DNA of 64,000 bases, from the NCBI GenBank assembly GCA_026874595.1, contig CM049321.1, positions 18,322,979-18,386,978 on the forward strand. Reading direction: 5' to 3'. This stretch comes from Sipunculus nudus. Lineage: Eukaryota; Annelida; Sipuncula; Golfingiida; Sipunculidae. Below, piece after piece: positions 35,041-47,160 of the stretch (its first letter is position 1; each line of letters opens with the position of its first letter). The notes beneath the pieces are model-generated. The model was not told the DNA's origin. It did not search any database and was given only the letters and a program-made list of their open reading frames with translations. The translations under genes and the position numbers were made by a program.

Positions 35041-36270
35041 TTGTCCCATCACATCTTTTAAAACAATACAAAAGACTTAAGGACCTTCATAGATAATATC
35101 TATATCATACATGCATTTAAATTTCTTCTTGTACACACATCTTTCTTCCTGTGTATAAACAAGAGGCTTCCTATTAAAAACATCAATATACATGCAATAT
35201 TTTATAATAATTTCAACTTCAGTTTTATTTCATAATTTTCTGAGAATGTTAAATTTTATAAAAAAAAAAACACGTGATGTTCACACACCATCTGTGATTT
35301 TACTTGCCCTTCAATAATTTAATGTTTGAATACTGGTATTGGCACTTGTTTGATTTTTATTTTTAATTTTAATTAGATGCCCAATTAACTAACTTTCAAA
35401 GGTTAAAAAATCTCTGCTTGAGCAATACATATTAAGCAAGGCTTCCTTCAATGATTATAAAAAAGGAGTCCCCCCCCCCCATATCCAATGACAGCATATA
35501 TGTCGCTTTAACTTGTATGGAAGCAACACTTTTTACGTTGTCATCTTTAATTTTTTGATGAAACTGCACCCTATGTCATAGACAAATATTTTAATAACTG
35601 TTACTTTGTTGTTTTACAAATTTGTTCTGCTAGACTTGAACAAGTTGTAAATTTAAACCAACCGCTGAGGTGTCACGGCTGATGAGAGGGATCAGCTGAT
35701 TCGTTCTCTGATACCAGCCGTATCGAGCAGAAAAGGGCGCAAATTCATCAAACTTCTCAATTTTATATTTAAAACATCTCTGTAGCCTACATATGTACAC
35801 TTTTAACCTAAGGGTGCTTTCTTGGTAAAATTAATACTGTTTGAAGCCTGGTGCGATGTACGGCTGTAGTGCCGGTTCCACGTGTATAAGAAGCACTTTT
35901 TTTTTGTTTAATGTCCTACCTAGCAACCGTATCCAAGGTAGGCGGAGCTAACTCGTCCATGCCGTCACGTCAATTCCGAATAAAGAAGACCCTTATCAAT
36001 GGTGGGCTATGCTTGTGATATGTGCTAATTGTCAGACCTTTTTCAATTAAAATGACTTCTATTCTATAATCACGAGTGATGAAATGCATATTTTTTATAC
36101 AAATATACAGCATGGTCGTATTATGCAAAATGTTTTTAATTGAATAATGACAAGAGACAACAAAGTAAGTATAACAAATTAAATAACAACATAAAATACA
36201 AATTGGAAATAAACAATTTGTCCCTGGTGTTGTTCACTGCCTAGTCAGGAAAAATAAGAAATTCTATACA
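35000..36270. other. Intergenic region between converging receptor genes
   Basis: A (TA)n array lies at 35000-35036 and a C10 run near 35471-35480. I recognise no gene. Confidence 0.5.
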
Positions 36271-36271
36271 G

Positions 36272-36599
36272 TCAAATAAAACCAACATCCTGCGCATGTT
36301 GGTAGTCAGCCTTCGTCTCTTTATCCAGGATCGGTTCAAAGTACACGGACTGATGAACCTCCTGACACACCGTATTTGGTGCAGATAGAGGTGCAGGCGA
36401 CCTTGACCTTCTTAATCTGCGATTTGCTTGTCGACAGCGTTTCAACCTCGACCCGGTTTCCACTGCACAATGCTGCATAATATTACCCAATTCAAGGTTT
36501 CGAGGCACAGTCCTCGTCTTGGACTGATTGGCGAAACCTTCACCTGGATGCCTTTGGCCTATGGGATTTTCGAGCACGACGGGGCTTCCCATTGCACAG
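36272..36599 (-). CDS. Minus receptor: last exon
   Basis: Acceptor TTGAAACACAG, phase 2 in. 108 open codons run to TGA. The exon is arginine-rich (RLKRCRQANRRLRRSRSPAP) and ends HQSVYFEPILDKETKADYQH and six more residues. No domain is recognised. The phase equals that of exon 9 in the plus-strand gene. Confidence 0.6.
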
Positions 36600-39500
36600 C
36601 TGTGTTTCAAATAAGTTTCAGTTTATTTGTAAGTTTTATTTCATGCATTGAGCAACATCGATGAATTGAACCTGGGTTAAATACCTCTTTAGAATTTAAA
36701 GATAACAAAATCTTAAAATTCCAAGATAAACAATATATAAATATTACTCGAGTTTTTAGTGCTAAAAGGCCTTCCTTTGCAGTGTTAGGAAACTGTTGGA
36801 ACAGTTTGATTTTGTTTTAGGAACTCATGTCTATTGTAATATATTCTGTATACATCTGATAGGCTAAATCTTCTATCGACGAAGAAAGATTTTTCTATGC
36901 GGTTGCGGTTATTTTAACGTTAATGGAATGACATGTTTATGTGGTCCTAAAAAGGAATAAAACAAAGAGTAAAATGTACTTACAGTGAATCAACATGAGT
37001 CACCTGTAAAAAATCGATAACACGTTATATGTGAAAATTCATAAAGTTAATTGGATTAAAGCTATTTCGAATAAATCTGGTAAAGGTCTGTCAAATATGA
37101 ATACGAGTGTTCAAAGAAATGTTTTTACACCTTATTGATCTTAAATAATCTTCAAAGGAACGGTAAATGAACCATTCCTTTAAGTAACGTTACTGTGCTA
37201 TTTTTGCAGTAATTTTCTTGAAAATTATCAGTGTAAATACAAATACTGGCTTGGTTTTCTACAGGCAATTTGGTGTAGCAGTTTGATTCGAAAGCAATCA
37301 AGAATATAACTACCCTGTGTGCAACACCTGTCGCCATGTTGCTGCCTTCTGTCCCTCTAGGATGATTAAAGTGTAGGGGGGTGTAGGCACTTCCTTCCTG
37401 TGGCATGTCATCAGCTTTTCCTGTATCACATGTTCTTGAAAATATCAAAAACATATCTTATTGCTTTATATTATACCACTTCTCGACCACAAGGAAAAAA
37501 ATAAAAAAGGAAAATATACAAGAGGTATATTATGATGTTTATGTACTGAAATAAAATAAAAATAAAGCCGTTGTATTATCCAAAATAATTTCGATTTTCC
37601 TGAGGGGCTCAGAGTAATCTTCAGGAGCTTATGTCATATGTTTTCATAAACAGCGACGAAATATCATTGCTATGCAATATGCATATTTTACCTGTAATGT
37701 CAAGTAATGATTATACAAATATATTATGACCTGATATCCTTGATAGGTTATTTGGAATGTAATCTGAATATATAGTCCAGCGTTTAAGCTCCCATATTTG
37801 GAGGAAATGTGCAAAAAATGAAAGAAGCATGAAAGTTGGCAAAAGTATTCTTTGGAGCTTATTGATGAATTTTAGATATAGGGCTAAGCTGAAAATAAAT
37901 TATGTTGGCCAAAATCCCATATGGCGGCCAAGATGGCCGCCAAATTAGAAAAAATGTCAATAACTTGAGTTAAAATGTCCCGAAAAGCATTGCAAGTACT
38001 CTAATTTTAAGTTTTTTTGGACCGAGAAATTCAATTTTTGAGGTTCCAACCCTCTCCAGGTACTCATTAGCTGTTTATATCACGAATTTGGTAATATTCC
38101 CATTAGTCCAATAGTCCAGCTGAGAAGATTGGAAATGAAAACCTTGAAAGAAGAATGAAACTTGGCATAATAATTTTCCAGACTATACTCTCTATGTTCA
38201 GATATGGGGCCGAGCGGAATTCACAATATCTTGCTAAAACTCCAAGATTGCGGCCAAGATTGCCACCGAAATATAAAATACCAATATAGTCGGTTATATT
38301 CGTCGTGGAATGCATTGCAAGTACACTGTCTCTGTGTTATTAGGATAAAAAAATTTATTTATAAGGGTTCCAGGTCTGTATTATGCATGTGTGAATGAAG
38401 TCTGATTTTGTTGGTATTGAAATTGTGCTTAAATTACCCTTTTTTATCGGCACATCTAAAGGTAAAACGTATTTGTTGTTTAGCCTGCCGAAATTTAATA
38501 TATTTGTTAATTTTAAGTATTTGAACTTTATGTCCCTTTTATGTAATGAAAAGGACAGTCGATTGATAAAACGCTCGGCTCTCTTCTATGGCGACTGCAG
38601 TTTCTGTCCCCGTTGTTGCTATGAGAGTGGTTTGTTGTTGTCCATACAGAGTCGGTTGTTTTCTTCGTGTCCTCTGATTCCATCCACCACTTCGCCATCC
38701 GAGCCACGGAAAGTGCGTTGTAGTACTTATTATAACCAGTAATGTAATTCAATCAATGTAAAAGAAATTTTATTTGTTTATAAGTTGTGGATCTTATTCC
38801 TTGAGGTGCCGGTGCAGCTTCTTTGCTTACATGAAGACAGAATCAGTACATGTCTAGCGGCTCAATACATTATGCTGTATGCTACTGTTCTGTTCAGTAT
38901 TATTATTCAGAAGTAGTCTATCCTCAGTAATATATAATCACTTGATGAAGCGAATGGTTTCCCCAGCATTCTGTATTTGGGAATAAAACTGACATAAAGG
39001 GAAAGTACAAAAGATGCCAGAACTCAGAAGCTGAAAGCACAGCATAAATACAATCACCAATCAAGTCGATAAAAACTCAAACCAAACTTTGTACTGAATA
39101 TTTAGGTAATCAAGTTAATGAAGAAGGAATGCATGTCTGGAACCTGAGGGTGCATTATATTTTTCAAACTAGTTTTGTGAATTAGCCTTTCTATCTTCCG
39201 TCTTGCTGTACCATTTTCTTAGCATCCATCCATGAAAGATCAGCTAGCTTGACCCTGGCAGCACCGACTCATTCATGTGGTGAATACTTTTAACAATACA
39301 TGAATATACAAATGTGAATAATGTCAACAAATGAAAGTATTTTGTTGACACCAACGCTTTATGAAGCGAATTTTAATGGCAACTCTTTGGGAAGGAACAA
39401 GTTTTATATCACAAAAATTGCATCACAGCACATGGCAGTGATACTTTACTGACACGTGTCGGTTCTTTCCTACGATCATGCAGTCTAAAGTCTGCATCTT

Positions 39501-41353
39501 AACCATATCACAAAATTAGTAATCTGCATGAGTGTTATTTCATGCATTCATCACCTTAGTACAAGGGCAGGATACAGCTACATGTTTCGCACCTCTAATG
39601 TGTGTTGATTCTGTTTTCTTGCCAACATACAGTCTGCAAGCCATCACTTCATGGCAAAAGAAGCTTCGAATCCATACAGCACACAGGTGTGAGCTTCTAC
39701 ATAAGCGCGTATCTTGTCATGCACGCATGTACTCTAAATTCATTATAAATAAAAGTCTTTCCTTTAAAACAGACATGGTGTTAAAATACTTTTAACTAGA
39801 ACATGTAAATTAAATTTCAGCAGAACTATTTGATTTTTTATTGCACTAATCAAGATTTGCATGAATGTTAAGTTGATGGTAAAATTAAATATCATGTTTG
39901 TACATTTTCGAAAACCGTGCCAATTCTTCACTGATATATGAAGCTCCCACTGATAGCAGACAGGATACCTAAGTTTCTTTCATCCATTACCTCGACAAAG
40001 CAGTTAATATATTCTTTAGCATGCAAATAAAGGGATTTCAAACAGAGGAAGTCAGATATTAAATATTAATATAATAAAACCTACCCCAGCAAATGACACT
40101 TTCATTTAAAAGTGCATTATTCAGCAAATTTTATCAAGTTTACAGTTGAATGTACTGATGAAAAATGGAATTCTAGTACAATTTTAGTAGGTACACACAA
40201 TGCGAATCTATACGGCTGACAGGTGTTAGCTTACATAGGTCTGTATCCTGCCACGCACGCATCCAGTCTGATATAAAAGTTATAAGCAGGATAAACTTAA
40301 TATTATATGGATTGTCTAGTTTATTTCATTATAATATATAATTAATATGGATTGAACAGTTAGATGTAATTACCATTACGAGCAACTCTCCATGGCTCGG
40401 ATGGTGGCGTTTGGTGTTATATATACAGGGGTGAAGGAAAGCGAAGGACAAGGAGGAATTCACCCACCTTGGATGGGCCATTATAACCCAATAGGAATGG
40501 GAACGATGTTGTTTAAACCTGGGGCGCCAGTGGAGATAGCCGAGCGTTTTACCACTCCATTCTCCATTTCATTGCAGTGAAAAAGAGATTGGGTTCAAAT
40601 ACGTAAAATTAATATGTATGTCAAATGTCAGCACAGTTGGATTTATGTATTTGATATATCCCAGTTGCCCTTGCAAAGGTTTACATGAATGCTGATCGTC
40701 AATCCTAAGTACATGTATGTAGGTTTGAAATATTCGGATGGTGTTTAATGGTGGACATATCAAGTTCAATCCTAATTTCATTGCAGATTTCGACAGATAA
40801 GTGTTTTGCACCCTTAACCTACAAAGGAATTATATTTGTTAGCAATGAATTAAAGGGGAAGTAAAAGGAAGAAAGGAAGAAACACTGCAATAAAAAATGT
40901 TCTACTGTTAAAGCATCCGTATTCATGACAAAGCAGACAAACCTAAGCCAGCAAATGACTCTTTCATTTGACTACGATCACGATGTATGCGACTACTGTG
41001 CAGAACTCGACAAATAATGTTTGCTATCCATTGTTCTAGTAAACAAGGAAAATGTGGGACAATTTCAATATAAACAAAACCAAGATTCATTCACAGAGTC
41101 ATTTTACAGACATTAAAGCCTTATAAATTAATAAATAATGCACTTGGAAAACATTATAGGACAAACATAACCGAATGTATTGATATTTGATAATCCGGCG
41201 GCCATTTGTGGCCGCCATCATGGATTTTGATCAAGATCGGATGAATTCCGCTTGGCCCTATATCTGAAAATGATAAGTATGGTCTGGCCAACTGTTTTGT
41301 CAAGTTTCATGCTTCTTTCACTTTTTTGCACAATTTTTCATTTAACAGCTGGA

Positions 41354-41390
<37 letters not shown>

Positions 41391-42926
41391 CTATATATAT
41401 ATTATAATATAATTATATTTGTCCTTTGTAAACACTTCCCCGGGCGAACTCTATAACTTATTCTCATTTTTGCTTTCCGCGCTTCATCCCGTCATCCTAC
41501 ACTATTCCGGGGGCCCCTTGTGCAGTGGAATATAAAACTGAGGTGGCTCTTATTTCTCTTTCTTTCCTTACCTTTTTTTCTTAAGATAGTAAAATATTGA
41601 TTGAAAGAAAGAGCAAATTTGATGGGCAGAATGGTCCGTATTTTCCTGAAACATAGTAATACTAATCGACTGCAAACAGCAGCCAAAATACCCTATATTC
41701 TGTTCTCAAAAGTGGTGACCACTTGTTTTCGATAATATTAGTACTTATCTTGGTCCCACACAGAAAAGTTCAAAATAATATTAAGATTGTATTTTTTCAT
41801 GACACTATAAATGGCATTGTATATTAATTCATGATAAAAAGTGAAACTTTGGTTATTCCTGCTCCCCCCCCCCCAAAAAAAATAAAAAATACCCTATCAT
41901 AACACAAAGTGAAAACTCCGCAGCTAAGTTTATACTGTCTTTTCTTTTCTAGCGTTCATAGAGGGCCAATGTCTCAGGTTCTCCAAAAAGTCACAAACCC
42001 AAGGTGTAAGATTTCGGGCGCAATCAATATCGCAATGGAACCACGATATCCCATGAAAAAAAAATCTTATCTTTTGGTGTACACAAAAATATTTGCATTT
42101 TATGTGGGACAATGCACTCTTTTGGGTTCCGATGATCCAACCCTTATTTTTTATATATGATTTTTTGTTGTTGTCCACAATAATGAATCAGAAATGTAAT
42201 ATGGAGTGATGTTACCCCTTGAATTAATAAAGACACATATCTACAGGATCCGTTAAACCATTTTCTATTTCACCTTTATTACGGATCTAATTACTGAAAC
42301 ATAAGTTCAATTCCCTATTTTATTTCCTAATACACATATTAATATAGGTTCTCTGACCTCATTCGGAGTTTCATCTTTTTAACAGCACATCCAACAAGTA
42401 CCGTCAGGCCTGCGACACATGCGACCAGGGAAATGATCTTCCACGCCGCTGAAAGATTAAATGTGTCATCTTCATGTCTTTTCTGCATTTTGATGGATTC
42501 AAGAAATAAGTATCCAGTGATTCTTGATCATCATCTTGGTCATTATATTATCTTAACATATATTTCAAATATGCAGGGTGTCCTTGTGAAACTTACATAG
42601 GTGCTTAGTTTCTTAAACATCTAACAGTATATAATATATCTTGACATAGCCTGTTTCATGTCTATTCTCATATTTTGATAATTTTATATTAGGTTACTCT
42701 GCTTCTGTTACTTCTGCTAATGTTGTAAGCTAAGATTGAAGAACATGATTATATGCACTTATCTGATGTAGTAGAATAGTAGATATATTTTTAGGTATAG
42801 CTGTGTCATTATCTCACCTAAAGGCCTGGATACTTTCAGGATTTCATCTAAAATATAAATAAATTTTCCTGTTCCAGTGCTAAAAGCATTCACTGTTTTG
42901 CAAGTTCTCCTCCATGTAGTGCTATA

Positions 42927-42968
<42 letters not shown>

Positions 42969-44462
42969 AATTCCTCTTTTGCAAACTAGCTAGAGCTTCT
43001 TTGACATGATGAATTAGTCGGGACTAGCCTATATATGTGCTTGTCATTCCGTTCCTATTTTGAAAAATAACCAGCGCTCTTTAAACATAGTAATGTAGTT
43101 ATTGCTATCGATTTTATGTGTTTGTCATACATTTATTATTTGTCAAATAGCTAGCGCTGTTTAAATCTGGTATTTTAATATGGGCTTGCCAGAACATGAA
43201 GGAAATGAAAGAAACATAAAAAAATGATTATAAAACATTTCAAAACATGACAAAATGTATCGTACTATAAAACAGAAAAAAAGCATTTCTTGCTTTTGTT
43301 TGACATTTGGTAAACAAACCCTGATGTAAATTATGGTAATTTAACAAATAATTACCCTATTTAACAAAGATTCCATTTACTTTTAAAACTGTATATGTTT
43401 ATATTATGTAACTTTTCCTCAATACTGAAATCGGTATCAGATTTGACAACAACAAAAACACTAATTTGGCTCATAGTGCTACCAGGGACGACCTAATCGT
43501 TTCTAATTCACTTGACCAAAATAAAAATACCTTTATTTATTACGTTCAAAGAAAATTCGATAGCAGTTCATTGGTCGCACTACAAGAAAAAAAAAACTAA
43601 CCAACGGGTTATTTTTGCTGTGGCCAGTATATAGTCTGTAATAATTGTTATAATGAGTTATCACTTTATCCACATTTTCTTTGCGATTCCACATACCTTT
43701 GAAACATACAATCCAATTGACAGAATCACATTGGGTGAAGTATGCTTCATCAGATTTGGAATAAGCCACACATGTATCTTTAGCGTATGAAACCTGAACA
43801 TCACCTAGCAAAGAATTAACAAAATATATTGGATAAAATAAACGTTTTATGTATATTTAGTCTTTATAAAAGGCAGAAGTGATACAAAAGAAGGGACACT
43901 GTTGACGGTTGTTGTTCTCAACTGATTTTTTTTCTGTTTCTCGAATATCTCAATAATCATTGTCATCAATTATATATGGTATAGTAGGACAATGGGTTAT
44001 CGCTGTAAACCTATAGAAGGCAGAACCTATCAGAGAGCGTGGTGTTTGAATTGTTATTCTGGTTAGTATCAAAACTTAAATGGCTATATTCTATCCTTTG
44101 TATAGAGTACGTATAGCGTTATACATATTAAGTCACAGGCGCTAAAGTTGTCTTTTGCGCTCTTTTAGACCTGGAAAATTCTATCATAAGGAACGTTCTG
44201 TACGTTCTGTATTATACATTTCTGTCTTGTATGCAGCCATTTGTTGGCTCACCAGTGTGAGATATTCCTGGAGGTAACAGTTTCAAATGTTGGGTTGCTG
44301 TAAATCCTATCCATAAGTCACTGTGTAAACCACATGTTGCTGTCCCAATACCATATAATACGACCGTATTATTAGTAGGCGCCAAAATCATCCCGAAAGC
44401 TTCTAACCACGTGACAGATTCACATCACGTTTCGAGACAATTCTCTTGTTTATCTGGGCAAT
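36272..44462 (-). CDS. CTLD transmembrane receptor, minus strand, 5' end not found; in-frame TGA
   Basis: Exons in transcript order are 44462-44253, 43804-43697, 42448-42358, 37434-37314, 37003-36984 and 36599-36272. All junctions are GT-AG, with phases 1-1-1-2-0-2. The first two exons form one CTLD (CESVTWLEAFGMILA, DLWIGF, VNWIVCFK). The third is a membrane helix directly after it. The tail has SAYTPL, which fits the ITIM consensus, and further tyrosines (VYFEPI, DYQHA). Exon 44462-44253 has an in-frame TGA just before CESVTW, so the gene may be a recent pseudogene, a null allele or a sequence error. No signal-peptide exon was identified upstream. A surface signalling receptor related to the 23-31 kb gene is inferred. 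Confidence 0.65.
36984..37003 (-). CDS. Minus receptor: 20-nt micro-exon
   Basis: Twenty bases are bounded by TTTTTTACAG and GTAAGT. Entered in phase 0 they read VTHVDS plus two bases, and leave in phase 2 exactly as the next exon needs. A phase-1 entry would hit a stop. Confidence 0.5.
37314..37434 (-). CDS. Minus receptor: tail exon with ITIM-like SAYTPL
   Basis: Phase 2 to 0. It encodes TCDTGKADDMPQEGSAYTPL, then HFNHPRGTEGSNMATGVAHR and donor GTAGTT. S-A-Y-T-P-L fits (S/I/V/L)xYxx(L/I/V). The intron before it is about 4.9 kb and repeat-filled, so a missed exon is possible. Confidence 0.6.
37776..38330 (+). repeat. Two tandem copies of a dispersed repeat
   Basis: Copies at about 37776-38100 and 38108-38330 each begin near a TAGTCCAGC word, then share GAAAGAAG.ATGAAA.TTGGC, GATAT(A/G)GGGC and GGCCAAGAT(G/T)GCC. 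An inverted relative is at 41190-41357. They lie in the long intron of the minus-strand receptor. Confidence 0.65.
38395..41180. other. Large-intron sequence with degenerate duplications
   Basis: No exon is assigned. Pairs of words (CAGGTGT.AGCTT at 39690 and 40220; CAGCAAATGAC.CTTTCATTT at 40086 and 40950) show old internal duplications. Open frames at 38395-38752 on both strands are unsupported. Confidence 0.45.
41190..41357 (-). repeat. Inverted copy of the 37.8-kb dispersed repeat
   Basis: It contains GGCGGCCATTTGTGGCCGCC, GGCCCTATATCTGAAAAT, AAGTTTCATGCTTCTTTCA and the end CAGCTGGACTAA, followed at once by a (TA)n array. These are the reverse complements of words at 37776-38330. Confidence 0.65.
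42358..42448 (-). CDS. Minus receptor: transmembrane exon
   Basis: Acceptor TTAATCTTTCAG, phase 1 in and 2 out. It encodes AWKIISLVACVAGLTVLVGC and AVKKMKLRM, a helix followed by basic stop-transfer residues. Phase and layout equal exon 6 of the plus-strand gene. Confidence 0.75.
42928..42964. repeat. (TA)n microsatellite
   Basis: About 36 bp of TA in the intron between the membrane and CTLD exons of the minus-strand receptor. Confidence 0.9.
43697..43804 (-). CDS. Minus receptor: CTLD second half
   Basis: Acceptor TTCTTTGCTAG, phase 1 to phase 1, donor G|GTATGT. It encodes AKDTCVAYSKSDEAYFTQCD and SVNWIVCFK, the closing three cysteines and tryptophan of a CTLD. No WND calcium motif is present. 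Confidence 0.8.
44253..44462 (-). CDS. Minus receptor: CTLD first half, with in-frame TGA
   Basis: The acceptor tract is TTTTTTTTCATTTGGAAG, phase 1 to phase 1, donor G|GTGAGC. It reads DCPDKQENCLET, then TGA, then CESVTWLEAFGMILA and SDLWIGFTA. The stop falls where the first gene's exon 4 has a residue between CLKA and CEK, so only one codon is altered. Confidence 0.72.
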
Positions 44463-44879
44463 CTTCCAAATGAAAAAAAAAATCTTATTATGACAAAAGA
44501 ATTAGTATATTTTCTCATAATACAACCTTAAAAAATAATAAAATATATTTAAATGACTGGCGTTTTATCTTAGGAACATTAATAATGTTATTCCTAATAT
44601 AATATGTAATTAAGGTCCTCTGATTAAATGGTTAAGGTATAAAACTAGCTGTGTGTGACAAATAAATGTTATACATATCTCTCTCTCTCTTTTATTAGGC
44701 CAATAAACCACAAAACAATAGATTAAAAAATATATGCCATCTTGCAAATAAGATAATCATATCAATAAGGATCTTTAAAATTAGAATTAACTTTTACGAA
44801 TGGTGCATTTATTAGCATGTAGAATGGCATGAGTCAGTTTGTATATATCAAAGATACAGAAATACTCAATTAAAGACCC

Positions 44880-45180
44880 ACCACCCGATCCGGCGGGATC
44901 GGGTCGCATGCGCAGTGCGCGTCTACCTTATATGGTAATAGAGGCGGAGTGACATGGTGCTTGGCAACAATGTCTAGCACGTGTACTTGCGTGAGCTCGG
45001 CAGATTACTGCAGTGCAGACTATAACCAGCGAATGACCAGAAATGTATCCTCATTAAATGTAAAAAAAACACATCAGTTTTGGTTTCTCAGTGCTACTCC
45101 AAGTGCAAGAACTTTGATGTCCCTTTGGATTGTGGGATTACGTCAGCCTTCCGGTTTGACATGACCTCGTAACGCGAACT
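44880..45180 (+). other. GC-rich block with a possible THAP-like fragment
   Basis: A near-perfect hairpin, CCCGATCC-GGC-GGGATCGGG, is followed by GCATGCGCAGTGCGCG and then an ATG-led open frame. That frame reads CTCVSSADYC, later KKTHQFWFLSATPSART and LWIVGLRQPSG. Spaced cysteines followed by H-F and W-I-x-G-L-R weakly recall a THAP zinc finger of P-element-type transposases. The frame ends after 71 codons with no catalytic domain. It may be a decayed transposon end. Confidence 0.3.
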
Positions 45181-46041
45181 CGCTCATGTTGTAATTGGCG
45201 GGCGCATGATCGAGTGATGTACGCAGTAATTCTTTAACACGTTTGTTTGTAGGGATTTATAAAATGACACATCGAGTGAATAAGGTAGGCGTATTAGTGG
45301 CCATTACATAAATTTCTTTTAAATACGAGCCTTTATATACTGTAATAACAGTCCACGCACGACTGTAGAAAAACGAACATGACCGGCGGCAGTGGAAAAA
45401 AATGGAAATGACCGGCATATAAGCATCGACCCACTTATACTGTATGCACATATGATTACCGCGCTTTATATGCAGTTTTGTAGACGAAGGCCTATTGAAA
45501 TAATTTGTTTAACGTTTTGCATCATTTTGATATATCGGCATGAAGGTATAAAATTATATTTATAGTCCGACAGATTTTTTTTTTATTGCACTTGCGGAGT
45601 ATGCTCAAACAAGACTTCGTTTGACTTCGAAGATTCTGAAGTTTTGTCATCAAGAATTATTTTGAAAGAATATATGAAATATGACCTTATAACTTCAATT
45701 TACACATTATTGTCTCCATAGAGAATATTATATATAGAGAAATGAATATAAATTCACAGAATGTGTATTTTTATTTTCAGCTCTTTCGTCTGCCTCTTGA
45801 ACTTGTAACATTGCGGTTTTGATATGCAACAATGTAACTAACATAATTTCAACGCGTGCGTGCACATATAAATGAAAGTTTGTTATGACGAGCAGTAGGC
45901 CTATATGATCAAAATACAGTAGTATCATCCCATGAGGCAATATAATATTAGATGACACTTGGAGGAGGTTTGTTATGGGTCCATATCTTAAATGAGATGA
46001 TTTGGAGTCCCGTTTGTGTGATTCTCTGCAAAGAGAAATAA

Positions 46042-46082
46042 CCCCCCCCCCCCGCCCCCCCCCCCCCCCGCCCCCCCCCCCC
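46042..46082. repeat. Poly-C tract
   Basis: About 40 bp of C with two single-G interruptions, followed by A9. Confidence 0.9.
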
Positions 46083-47101
46083 AAAAAAAAAGAAAACGTG
46101 TAGGTACACATGATGTATACATGTATTTACACACATGCATACCTACATGAATGTATCGATCAGTGTGTGCTTTGAAATATGAGGAACAAATATTTATAGA
46201 ACCAAGAGCAGTGAAGATGACGTGCAAGAAGAATCCTACATTCGCAAGTGAAAATTGAACCAAATCTCTCCTTGTCACAAGACTTCTCTCTCCTCAAGGT
46301 TTCCATTAAGTTAGACAAGACAAACAGAAAAAAGGGGTAATAACATAACCTTATTGAAAACGTATTTTTTTAAAGTGCTTTAAGTGAGGGACACCTGCAT
46401 GAACAAACCTGATGTTTTTATTGCAGAAAACGTGAACATCTATGTTTTCAAAGACACCTCGCTAGGGAATGATAAAAAAATGAAGCCGATCGTTAAACTA
46501 GAATTGTTGCATAAACAAGATAATACATCTTTTAGCAATGCAGAACAAATAAAGTGGGTAATTTAGGCAAACTTTTTTTTGTTTTAATAAAAAATATTTT
46601 AAAGAGATAAATAAGTTATACATGTTATTTATATTATTACTACAATATTCGGCACACACACATACTTACTGGTACATGTACAGGACCCATTCCTTATCTA
46701 ACATATCGGATTAACACTAACAAAAAAAAACAACATTAATTTGAGTAATAAACTTCTTCTTTGAGTTAATATTTGTACAACATGGTTATGTTTTGAGATG
46801 ATGAAAATCATATGGGGTTTCTATAAGACCAATCTTAAAATATTGTTCTGTCTCTACCAACTGACGACTAATCCTTTGTGTTTGCTATTTTCCCACCAAA
46901 AGATCCCGCGAACACTGCAACAGTCAGGTGACCTTATCCTGACAGTTGGAAAATAAACCAATAGCAATCTTCGTATGATTTTTTTTTAATTTGGCGAAGG
47001 ACCAAACCCAGAATGGCTATTCCCCGAATATGTTTACTGACCATGCAGACTTTATTCACCAGTGGTATACTTTATTATAAGTGGTCAAAGCAATAGAAAT
47101 A

Positions 47102-47102
<1 letters not shown>

Positions 47103-47158
<56 letters not shown>
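47103..47158. repeat. (TA)n microsatellite
   Basis: About 55 bp of TA. Confidence 0.95.

Positions 47159-47160
<2 letters not shown>

Noticed and set aside
38395-38752. Open frames on both strands (115 and 74 codons)
   Set aside because: I tested them as extra tail exons of the minus-strand receptor. No splice sites with the required phase were found.
44417-44425. TGA in the lectin exon read as selenocysteine
   Set aside because: I saw no SECIS-like element and no family precedent. A nonsense change or sequence error is simpler.
45728-46278. Several minus-strand frames with a poly-G stretch
   Set aside because: They span the poly-C tract. Three frames are open across it, which indicates low complexity, not coding.
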